Shown here: positions 1 to 5,678 of the stretch, one piece after another
Position numbering within the stretch: the first letter of the stretch is position 1
Layout of the letters: the number at the start of each line of letters is the position of its first letter
Assembly: GCA_913046825.1 (NCBI GenBank)
Contig: CAJWTF010000164.1
Span: forward strand, 1-7,843
Source: an uncultured Rickettsiales bacterium
Lineage (GTDB): Bacteria > Pseudomonadota > Alphaproteobacteria > UBA8366
DNA: 7,843 nt
Reading direction: 5' to 3'
Position numbers and translations under genes: made by a program
The notes under the pieces: generated by a model
Databases searched by the model: none
What the model was told of the DNA's origin: nothing
What the model saw: the letters and a program-made list of their open reading frames with translations, nothing else

Positions 1-402
1 CTGACCGCCGTGCACGACAACCGAATTCAAGCGCCGAAAGCCACAGAAGCGCGCAACGCCAAAATGACCAGCAAGCTGCGCTACGATCCCGAAGAGGAAG
101 ACGAGCCCGATATGGAGCACCCGGTCGTCGTCACCCATCCGGAGACCGGGCGGAAGGCGCTGTTCGTCAATCGCCCACGAACACACCGCTTCCGGGGCAT
201 GACCGAGGAGGAGAGCAAACCGCTGCTTCAATTCCTGTTCGACCACAGCCACCGCCCCGAGTTCACCTGCCGCTTCCGTTGGGAGAAAGGATCCGTCGCC
301 TTTTGGGACAACCGCTGCTTGATGCACAAGGCGCTGAATGATTATCCGGGGCACAAGCGCTACATGAACCGGGTCACGGTCGAGGGGACACGGCCGATAT
401 AA
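1..402 (+). CDS. TauD/TfdA-family Fe(II)/2-oxoglutarate dioxygenase, C-terminal part (5' truncated by window)
   Basis: The reading frame is open from the first base (CTG ACC GCC GTG...) to TAA at 400-402, giving about 133 residues, roughly the C-terminal half of a family member of about 280 residues. The N-terminal HxD iron-binding pair lies upstream of the window. What is visible is the family's C-terminal signature: HPETGRKALFVN, then WDNRCLMHKALNDYPG containing the distal iron-binding His, then RYMNRVTVEG containing the Arg expected to hold the 2-oxoglutarate carboxylate. Enzymes of this family couple 2-oxoglutarate decarboxylation to hydroxylation of a small substrate (taurine, 2,4-D, carnitine precursors and others) in the cytosol. 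It is the first of three dioxygenases here and differs clearly in sequence from the other two. The MFS transporter follows on the same strand after 134 bases and may serve the same substrate. The family is firm; the substrate is unknown. Confidence 0.9.
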   Translation: MTAVHDNRIQAPKATEARNAKMTSKLRYDPEEEDEPDMEHPVVVTHPETGRKALFVNRPRTHRFRGMTEEESKPLLQFLFDHSHRPEFTCRFRWEKGSVAFWDNRCLMHKALNDYPGHKRYMNRVTVEGTRPI

Positions 403-487
403 AGGTTCTTTGTTGCCCAACCGAAGAGCCGAGATACAGCGCACACGCCAAGGATCGGAACTGGCTGGGTCCCGGATAACGCTGTCG

Positions 488-502
488 CGTTTCCGGGAAA
501 CG
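488..502. promoter_or_regulatory. Perfect 15-bp dyad, candidate operator upstream of the MFS gene
   Basis: CGTTTCC-G-GGAAACG is a perfect inverted repeat with 7-bp arms around one central base. It sits 34 bases before the MFS start codon. The arms are too close together to form a hairpin with a normal loop, so a binding site for a dimeric repressor is more likely than a terminator. No regulator gene is visible nearby to assign it to. Confidence 0.4.
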
Positions 503-520
503 ATTTGAGGGGGAGGCGGT

Positions 521-544
521 ATGGGATACCTGTATCATGACTGA
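521..544 (+). CDS. Possible 7-codon leader ORF coupled to the MFS gene
   Basis: A strong Shine-Dalgarno run (GAGGGGGAGG, 507-516) lies 4 bases before ATG at 521, which opens a short frame MGYLYHD ending at TGA 542-544. This frame overlaps the MFS start ATG at 537 by 8 bases in another register. The same SD is 20 bases from the MFS ATG, too far for normal initiation, and no other in-frame start lies between them. Translation of the tiny ORF followed by re-initiation at 537 would explain this layout. The alternative is a sequence indel that split one longer N-terminus. Confidence 0.35.
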   Translation: MGYLYHD

Positions 545-1718
545 ACCTTCCCCATCGATAAAACCCGGCTCCGCAATTGCCGCGGCATTACTGTTCAATC
601 CAATGCTGGGGTCGCTCTATGCGTGGAGTGTTTTTCTCGGACCGCTCGAAGCGGAACTCGGCGTGCCGCGCTCGGAAATCAGCACGGTCTTTGGGGTTGC
701 CGTTTTCGGCCTAACGGCTGGCCTGGTCTGCGCACCGATCGCGAACCGCAGAGTACCGACCGCATTGCTTCCCATCTTCGCGACGGTGCTGTGTGTCGGC
801 GGATTGGTCATCTCCGCAGAGGCTAACTCCTTACTCATGCTGACCGTCAGCTATGGCGGCTTGTTCGGTTTTGGCACGGGTTTTGGATACAGCGTCACGT
901 TGCAACTCATCAACCGAGCACTCGCCGACCGCAGAGGCCTCGCTAATGGATTGGGGCTAGGTGCGTTTCCCATCGGCGCGATTGGCTTCTCTCTGATCTT
1001 CGGCATGATTACCGAGACGGTTGGCCCCCGCAGCATCTTCCTCGGCACCGCCATTCTCTTCGTCGCGGGTGGATTGATGGCGGCGTTCCTGACCCATCGC
1101 TCCGGCATTCGCTTCGACCGTGTAGCGGATATTGTCACGGAGAGGGCCGAGTTTCCGCGGATACTGTTTCCCCTCATATGGCTTGGGTTTTTCCTGGCGG
1201 CCGCGGGCGGCGTCTTGGCGATTGGGCACGCCGCCGGCATTCTGACGAGCCGGGGCAGCAGCGCGATGATCGCGGTTACCGGCGCCGTCTTCGTCAATAT
1301 CGGCAATGCCGGAGGACGCCTCGGCGCCGGTTGGGCTTGTGATTATTTTTCACCTAGCAGGGTCGCCACCATGGCCCATCTTTCGGCACTCATTGGTTTT
1401 CTCATTATCATATTCCTGCCGGGCCCTATCGCAGCCCTTATCGCAGTTGCTTTCGTGGGCCTCAGCTATGGGATCGCTTCGGGGGCTTATCCTTCCGCCG
1501 TCTCGATCTTCTTTGGGGTCGAACGCTACGGGCGCAATCTCGGCATCTTGATCACGGCCTGGGGTGTCGCGGGATTAATCAGCCCTTGGGTTGGGGGCTG
1601 GCTGTTCGACCGGACCGGCGATTACGTGTTAGCAAGCACACTCGGCGCCGTATTGGCGATAATCGGTATTGTCGTGAGCATGAATATTCGCGCGCCAACA
1701 TCTGGATCGTCACGCTAA
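537..1718 (+). CDS. MFS transporter, OFA (oxalate/formate antiporter)-like
   Basis: This is a 393-residue integral inner-membrane protein with about 12 hydrophobic helices, split by a hydrophilic central loop near residues 187-207 into two six-helix halves, the usual MFS layout and length. The first helix contains LGSLYAWSVFLGPL (24-37); YAWSVF is characteristic of the OFA subfamily, whose best-known member OxlT exchanges oxalate for formate. GRLGAGWACD (260-269) is the second-half copy of MFS motif A, with a degenerate first-half copy near CAPIANRR (65-72). OFA proteins generally move small carboxylates, so uptake or efflux of an organic acid is a fair guess, but the ligand cannot be read. 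The start at 537 has no well-spaced SD of its own and may depend on the overlapping leader ORF. The gene follows dioxygenase 1 and converges on dioxygenase 2 with a 4-bp overlap of stop codons. Confidence 0.88.
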   Translation: MTEPSPSIKPGSAIAAALLFNPMLGSLYAWSVFLGPLEAELGVPRSEISTVFGVAVFGLTAGLVCAPIANRRVPTALLPIFATVLCVGGLVISAEANSLLMLTVSYGGLFGFGTGFGYSVTLQLINRALADRRGLANGLGLGAFPIGAIGFSLIFGMITETVGPRSIFLGTAILFVAGGLMAAFLTHRSGIRFDRVADIVTERAEFPRILFPLIWLGFFLAAAGGVLAIGHAAGILTSRGSSAMIAVTGAVFVNIGNAGGRLGAGWACDYFSPSRVATMAHLSALIGFLIIIFLPGPIAALIAVAFVGLSYGIASGAYPSAVSIFFGVERYGRNLGILITAWGVAGLISPWVGGWLFDRTGDYVLASTLGAVLAIIGIVVSMNIRAPTSGSSR

Positions 1719-2581
1719 ATCGGCGCGTCACCTTTTAAGGTCGTGCGGTGCATGTAGCGCCGCTGCGGTAAAGCATAGTCGCCGATGGCGATGTGCTGGC
1801 AGGGAATATTGTCCCACATCAACAGGTCGCCTTTGCGCCATCGATGGGTATAAACGAATTCCGGGCGCTTGATATGAGCCCACAATTCCGACAACAGGGA
1901 CTCCGCCTCTTCCGTTGTGAGCCCCTTGATGCTGAAGGTATGCCCCTCGTTCACATAAATATTTTTGCGGCCCGTGATCGGGTGTGTGCGCACCACCTTA
2001 TGCGTGACCGATGGGACTTGCTCCTCTTGCGTCTCGTTGAGCTCGGCATCGGGGTCGAAATCCTCGTTAATTTTATTGAACCGATGGGCGAGGCTGAACT
2101 CCGCCTCTAGGTTTTCGATCCGCGCTTTCATCTCGTCTGTCAGTGCGTCATAGGCGACGGCCGCGCTGGCGAACCGTGTCTCGCCGAGAGGTTCGCCCTT
2201 ATCGTCGTGCGGAACCTCAATTGCATAGAGCAACGACCCCCGGCTCGGCTCTGCCGCATAAGAGAGATCGGTGTGCCAATAGCGGCCCGCATCCGGTACA
2301 CCGATATTGCGACCCTCGTCCTCCACATTGGAGACGACAAGTATTTCTTTGTGTTCCGGGTGCAGGTACTGATCAAGCACGTGAATTTCGAGGTCGCCGA
2401 AGCGGCGGCTGAAACGGACATGCTGTTCGGGCGAGATGTCTTGATCCCGAAATAACAGAACCGAATGCTCGTTATACGCCCGCTCGATTTCGGCAAAATC
2501 CGCATTGCTTAAGGCTTTCGACAAGTCGACGCCTCGGACTTCCGCACCGAGTGCGGCATCGAAAGGATGGATGGTAACCAT
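1715..2581 (-). CDS. TauD/TfdA-family Fe(II)/2-oxoglutarate dioxygenase (copy 2)
   Basis: A cytosolic oxygenase of 288 residues, full length for the family. The start chosen is the second ATG of a tandem ATGATG (2584 and 2581), 7 bases after GGAGG (2589-2593); an ATG at 2617 would add 12 residues but lies inside the upstream gene. The iron facial triad is complete: HTD in GRYWHTDLSY (His103, Asp105) and the distal His263 in WDNIPCQHIAIGDY. Arg279 in RYMHRTTLKG is the expected 2-oxoglutarate ligand, matching TauD's MHRAT motif. The N-terminus (HPFDAALGAEVRGVDL) is also typical. It follows the deacetylase gene after a gap of only 17 bases, so the two are almost certainly one transcript and may act on the same compound. 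Its stop (TAG) overlaps the MFS stop, leaving no room for a terminator between them. Substrate unknown. Confidence 0.92.
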   Translation of the reverse strand: MVTIHPFDAALGAEVRGVDLSKALSNADFAEIERAYNEHSVLLFRDQDISPEQHVRFSRRFGDLEIHVLDQYLHPEHKEILVVSNVEDEGRNIGVPDAGRYWHTDLSYAAEPSRGSLLYAIEVPHDDKGEPLGETRFASAAVAYDALTDEMKARIENLEAEFSLAHRFNKINEDFDPDAELNETQEEQVPSVTHKVVRTHPITGRKNIYVNEGHTFSIKGLTTEEAESLLSELWAHIKRPEFVYTHRWRKGDLLMWDNIPCQHIAIGDYALPQRRYMHRTTLKGDAPI

Positions 2582-2598
2582 CATGCCGCCTCCCCTGC

Positions 2599-3501
2599 TC
2601 ACGCATTCTCCAGGCAATAACGCGCAACTTCTTCGTGGGTCCCGAACCAGACACCGTCGTGCCCCTTAATGTGATCGATCAAACCATCGAGTATCCGCAT
2701 GCGCGAGCGATGGCCTATCACATGCGGGTGCATGGTAATCAGACAAAGACCGCGCTCAGTATAGGCTCCGTCGAACTCCGCCTTGAAAATATCGAGCACA
2801 TCGAAAGGCGATGTGTGCGGGCGGGCCGTGCCGCGCCGGTCCATACTCATATACGGTGCGTCGTCCTTGATCCATTCGACCGGCAACTCGACGAGGCCCG
2901 TCGGCTCACCGTCTTCCAATAATTCGTAGGGCTCGTCATCGGCCATCAATGATGAATCATAAAGCAATTCCATCTCGCGGCAGATTTTCAGTGTATAAGG
3001 CGTGAAATCCCAGGACGGCGTCCGCATGCCAACCGGGCGTTTACCTGATGTCCGTTCCAAAACGTCAGCCGCGCGCATCATAATGTCACGCTCTTCGATC
3101 TCGCTCAGGTCGCTGTTGAATTCGTGTATCCAGCCGTGAATACCGACTTCATGACCGTCGTCGACGACCGCTTTCTGTTCTTCGGGATGCAGTTCCGCGA
3201 CTACGGCGGGGACGAAGAAGCTCGCCTTAATATCGTTACGCTCCAAAGTTTCACGGATACGGCGTATGCCAACTCGGCTGCCGTACTCACCCTGGCTCAA
3301 CTTGCCGGGTGACGATTCGCCGAAGCGCAACGTGCTGGATTCATGATCGGAATCGAAGGAGAGCGCCACCGCGACTTTGGCACCACCCGGCCATTCCTTC
3401 GGCTTCAAGGATCGCCCGGCGCGCACCTTATTGACGATCCCGCGCCATCTCTCTTCCGGCCAGCGCCAAGGGGCTTCCGTTTTCAACTGATCATCGGGCA
3501 T
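2599..3501 (-). CDS. NodB-fold polysaccharide deacetylase / PuuE-like amidohydrolase
   Basis: A 300-residue protein of carbohydrate esterase family 4 fold. Motif 1 is LSFDSDHESS (48-57; Asp50/Asp52), motif 2 is HGWIH (122-126) whose two His residues would bind zinc, motif 3 is MRTPSWDF (159-166), and ITMHPHVIGH (255-264) supplies a late His. The FDxDxE form of motif 1 resembles the PuuE allantoinase, cyclic-imide hydrolase and HpPgdA branch more than classical chitin deacetylases. No signal peptide or membrane helix is present (the N-terminus is charged: MPDDQLKTEAPWRW), so it should be cytosolic. I therefore infer a small amide, imide or N-acyl substrate, not cell wall. ATG at 3501 is preceded by AGGAG (3509-3513) with 7-base spacing. 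It is the first gene of an operon with dioxygenase 2, behind a consensus EcfG-type promoter. Confidence 0.87.
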   Translation of the reverse strand: MPDDQLKTEAPWRWPEERWRGIVNKVRAGRSLKPKEWPGGAKVAVALSFDSDHESSTLRFGESSPGKLSQGEYGSRVGIRRIRETLERNDIKASFFVPAVVAELHPEEQKAVVDDGHEVGIHGWIHEFNSDLSEIEERDIMMRAADVLERTSGKRPVGMRTPSWDFTPYTLKICREMELLYDSSLMADDEPYELLEDGEPTGLVELPVEWIKDDAPYMSMDRRGTARPHTSPFDVLDIFKAEFDGAYTERGLCLITMHPHVIGHRSRMRILDGLIDHIKGHDGVWFGTHEEVARYCLENA

Positions 3502-3567
3502 CGGGCATCTCCTAATATGCGGTCTCTCATCAATATCACCGCTTTCTAAAAAAAATCCACCGGTCAG

Positions 3568-3593
3568 GGAATAATCGTCGACTTCAAACGTTT
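3568..3593 (+). promoter_or_regulatory. EcfG (general stress sigma)-like promoter toward the MXKDX gene
   Basis: GGAAT (3568-3572), 16 bases, CGTTT (3589-3593). The published alphaproteobacterial EcfG/RpoE2/SigT consensus is GGAAC-N16/17-CGTT, so this has one mismatch in the -35 and a perfect -10. A transcript would start near 3600, about 50 bases before the proposed MXKDX start at 3649. It shares its -10 palindrome AACGTT with the opposite promoter. Confidence 0.45.
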
Positions 3594-3612
3594 ATCTATT
3601 GCAGGGCGTTCC
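3587..3612 (-). promoter_or_regulatory. Consensus EcfG-type promoter for the deacetylase-dioxygenase operon
   Basis: Read on the minus strand: GGAAC (3612-3608), 17 bases, CGTT (3590-3587), an exact match to the EcfG general stress consensus GGAAC-N16/17-CGTT. The predicted start near 3580 gives a leader of about 80 bases before the deacetylase ATG at 3501. All nine defined bases match with allowed spacing in an intergenic region of about 150 bases, so chance is unlikely but not excluded. Confidence 0.55.
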
Positions 3613-3648
3613 CATCCACCGCTAACCAACCGCTTCAAGGAGAATGAA

Positions 3649-3792
3649 ATTTCTAAACTATCGGGTCTCACCGTCGCCGCGATGGTTGCCTTCTCAGCTT
3701 CGAACGTCATGGCCGACGCGATGAAGAAAGATGCCATGATGAAGAAAGACGATGTGATGAAAAAGGGCGACATGATGAAGCAAAAGAAATAG
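3649..3792 (+). CDS. Secreted pentapeptide MXKDX repeat-type small protein, apparent ATT start
   Basis: A 47-codon frame ends at TAG 3790-3792. Residues 1-24 form a typical Sec signal peptide (SKLSGLTVAAMVAFSASNVMADA), with cleavage likely after Ala22 or Ala24. The mature part is about 23 residues of near-identical hexads, MKKDAM, MKKDDV, MKKGDM, MKQKK, very rich in Met and Lys. This matches the MXKDX repeat proteins (TIGR02953-type), small periplasmic proteins of unknown function; Met/Asp-rich repeats suggest metal binding, an inference only. No in-frame ATG precedes the signal peptide. AAGGAG at 3637-3642 is exactly 6 bases before ATT at 3649, so either ATT (as in infC) is the start or the start codon was lost by a G-to-T change. 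ATG 3644 is out of frame, and ATG 3682 would cut the signal peptide in half. It lies between an EcfG-like promoter and a dead ECF sigma gene. Confidence 0.65.
   Translation: MSKLSGLTVAAMVAFSASNVMADAMKKDAMMKKDDVMKKGDMMKQKK
3718..3789 (+). repeat. Four tandem 18-bp units encoding the MXKDX-type hexad
   Basis: Units start at 3718, 3736, 3754 and 3772 and read roughly RYGATGAARAARRRYGMY in register with codons. The units differ mainly in a few bases each, so the repeat is old enough to have drifted but the Met-Lys-Lys core is kept in the first three units; the last reads Met-Lys-Gln-Lys. Confidence 0.8.
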
Positions 3793-3817
3793 ACCATCAA
3801 AAAACCGTATCCGATGG

Positions 3818-3850
3818 CGAGGTCATCTTGAATAATTTATGACCACCTCG
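3818..3850 (+). other. Imperfect hairpin between the MXKDX gene and the sigma relic
   Basis: CGAGGT (3818-3823) pairs with ACCTCG (3845-3850), and CAT (3824-3826) with ATG (3839-3841), leaving ACC as a 3-base bulge around a 12-base AT-rich loop. There is no following T-run, so it is not a standard terminator. It could trim expression of the downstream gene or block its ATG at 3839. Confidence 0.3.
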
Positions 3851-4182
3851 AATTGAGGAAGCCAATCATCAAAACAGCCGGGAAAATCGAAACTCCTGGC
3901 CCAAGTACCGCACCGAAGGTGGTTCGCAATATCACTGGTGAGCGACACCTACGCCGCTGATGATTTGGTTCAAAATTGTATATCCCGGGCCCTGTCGAAA
4001 CTCTATCAGTTTCGGGATGGCAGCAATATGCGCGCCTAGCTGTTCACAATAATTGCGGGCGCGATCAACGCATCGTCGATCTTTGGGGCGACGAAGCACA
4101 TAAGGGTATCGAGAAACATTGGGAACCTCGGCGGCAAGTGCACCTGATCACCCCAGTGATTGCGGTCATTTGCAGCGCCTGA
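3839..4182 (+). pseudogene. Decayed ECF-type sigma-70 factor gene
   Basis: In the frame containing 3869-4037 the translation reads LLAQVPHRRWFAISLVSDTY, then AADDLVQNCISRALSKLYQF, then RDGSNMRA, a stop and LFTI. This is the sigma region 2 pattern of ECF factors (ADDLVQ-x-x-x-x-RAL... then RAWLFTI). The conserved Trp codon of RAWLF is TAG at 4037-4039, a single-base change from TGG. Just before, ATG at 3839 opens MTTSN and stops, while the next frame continues IEEANHQNSRE, suggesting a lost base near 3851. After about 4045 sigma-like sequence (HNNCGRDQR) continues in yet another frame up to TGA 4180-4182, so region 4 is unreadable. At least one nonsense change and two frame changes make a functional product improbable. 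ECF sigma genes are often near small secreted stress peptides, so this was probably the partner of the upstream MXKDX gene. Confidence 0.7.
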
Positions 4183-4227
4183 TAGCGTTGTGTTTTAGAC
4201 CAAATGCACACACCAAGGGGATTAAGG

Positions 4228-5652
4228 ATGCCGAGCGCGTTTGAGGAAGTGATGGCGGTACGTGGGAAGGGAATGCCCACAAAGGATCAAATAAAAATCG
4301 TCGGATCCGATCCTGTCTTCTCCACGAAGTTCAAGATCGGGGAGACCTGCGCCGCTGTCATCGCCGGGATCGGTACCGCTGTCTCTGATATTTGGGAACT
4401 CAAAACCAGCCGTCCCCAAAGCGCGGCGATCGACGTGCGCCACGCCGCCGCAGCCTTGCGCAGTACCGGCTATATGCAGCAACCGGGCGCGGACGGTATC
4501 TTCTCTGACATTCGTCTCGACGATCACAATGACATGCGTCGTATAACGCAGCCTTGGCCGACGAAGGATGGGCGATGGTGCTTACCACATTTCGGCTTGC
4601 CTAATTTGCGCGCGCGGGTGCTTGGCGTACTCGGGTGCGAGCCCACCCCCGATTCCGTCGCCAAAGCGGTCTCTCAATGGGATGCAATGGACTTGGAAGC
4701 CGCTATTGATGAAGCCCGTGGATGTGGCGGCATGGTCCGGACCAACGAAGAATGGATGGCGCATCCGCACGGCCAAGCTTTGGCGGCGAAGCCCATTGTC
4801 GAGATCATCAAGATCGCCGAAAGCGATCCGGAACCCATGCCAGCAGGCGACCGACCACTCTCGGGCATCAAAGCGCTCGATCTCACGCGAATATTGGCGG
4901 GCCCCATCGCCGGGCGAACGCTAGCCGAACACGGCGCCGACGTTCTAATGGTGACGACCGAGGGGCTGCCGCAAATTTCCCATCACGTGATGGACACAAG
5001 TCACGGCAAACGTAGTTGCTATCTGGATTTAAAGAATTCGGATGACGCTGCGACGCTCAAAGAGCTCGCCGGTTCCGCCGATGTGTTCTCACAAGGCTAT
5101 CGCCCCGGCATCATGCAGAAACTGGGCTTCGGGCCAGAAGAATTAGCGTTGCACCGACCAGGCATCGTCTATGTCTCAATCAGCTGCTTTGGCGCGGACG
5201 GCCCTCTCAGCCATCGCGCCGGATGGGAACAAGTCGCGCAGACGGTCACCGGCATCTGTCACGAAGGCCTGCCCGACCGACCAGCATTACTGCCCGCCGC
5301 CGCTTGCGATTACACAACCGGTTATCTGGCGGCATACGGCGTATTGTTGGCCCTCGCGCGGCGCGCCGTCGACGGCGGCAGCTATCACGTCCGGGTATCG
5401 CTCTGCCAATCTGGGATGTTGATTTACCGCCAGGGCAATGTCGTCTTCAACGAGGCCGATAAGGATTTGAGTGATGCGGAACTCCATACCTTGCGCATTG
5501 AAACGGCACCCAAAGCAGGCCCGCTGCGTCACTTGGCGCCGGTCCTTCAATTAAGTGAGACACCACCGCGCTGGGTGCGGCCAACACCGGTTCTCGGAGG
5601 TGACAGGCCGGAATGGCTCAATGACGCGGATGCCGCGGTCGCAGCTGAATAA
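4228..5652 (+). CDS. CaiB/BaiF-type family III CoA-transferase, long form with swapped segment order
   Basis: A 474-residue cytosolic enzyme expected to move CoA between acyl-CoA and a carboxylic acid. The start at 4228 (MPSAFEEV) follows AAGGGG by about 8 bases; ATG 4204 would add 8 residues and overlaps the SD. From about residue 211 it shows the canonical N-terminal domain of the family: LSGIKALDLTRILAGP, TLAEHGADVLMV, HGKRSCYLDLKN, DVFSQGYRPGIMQKLGFGPEE, IVYVSISCFGADGP. Asp361 in ACDYTTGYLAAYG falls about 150 residues after that domain's start, as does the catalytic Asp169 of formyl-CoA transferase. The first ~200 residues (DGRWCLPH, ARVLGVLGC, WDAMDLEAAIDEA, VRTNEEWMAHPHG) instead look like the part that comes after this domain in ordinary members, so the order appears permuted. 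No close neighbour on the same strand; substrate unknown. Confidence 0.85.
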   Translation: MPSAFEEVMAVRGKGMPTKDQIKIVGSDPVFSTKFKIGETCAAVIAGIGTAVSDIWELKTSRPQSAAIDVRHAAAALRSTGYMQQPGADGIFSDIRLDDHNDMRRITQPWPTKDGRWCLPHFGLPNLRARVLGVLGCEPTPDSVAKAVSQWDAMDLEAAIDEARGCGGMVRTNEEWMAHPHGQALAAKPIVEIIKIAESDPEPMPAGDRPLSGIKALDLTRILAGPIAGRTLAEHGADVLMVTTEGLPQISHHVMDTSHGKRSCYLDLKNSDDAATLKELAGSADVFSQGYRPGIMQKLGFGPEELALHRPGIVYVSISCFGADGPLSHRAGWEQVAQTVTGICHEGLPDRPALLPAAACDYTTGYLAAYGVLLALARRAVDGGSYHVRVSLCQSGMLIYRQGNVVFNEADKDLSDAELHTLRIETAPKAGPLRHLAPVLQLSETPPRWVRPTPVLGGDRPEWLNDADAAVAAE

Positions 5653-5678
5653 AATTCAGACCTCAGGGTCGCGGTAAC

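Noticed and set aside
457..483. GGAAC-N18-CGCT as a third EcfG-type promoter before the transporter
   Set aside because: The -35 is perfect but the spacer is too long and the -10 has a mismatch, so it is too weak to list.
851..1306. Minus-strand open frame of 151 codons within the transporter
   Set aside because: Antisense shadow of membrane helices in the transporter gene; no family features.
3548..3555. T8 run on the minus strand in the deacetylase leader as an intrinsic terminator
   Set aside because: The only dyad before it, ACCGGT, has no loop and cannot form a stable hairpin.
3564..3800. Minus-strand frame of 78 codons rich in Phe, Met and Ile that looks like a membrane peptide
   Set aside because: It is the exact antisense of the MXKDX repeats: Lys codons AAG/AAA read backwards give Phe. 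No SD, and it overlaps the EcfG-like promoters.
3976..4182. Plus-strand frame of 68 codons as an independent small gene
   Set aside because: Its first part overlaps the clearly sigma-like frame in another register, and its middle (HNNCGRDQR) reads as the shifted continuation of the sigma relic. No SD before its ATG.
5653..5678. Bidirectional terminator between the CoA-transferase and pentapeptide-repeat genes
   Set aside because: The 26 bases contain a direct CTCAGG repeat but no inverted repeat or T-run.
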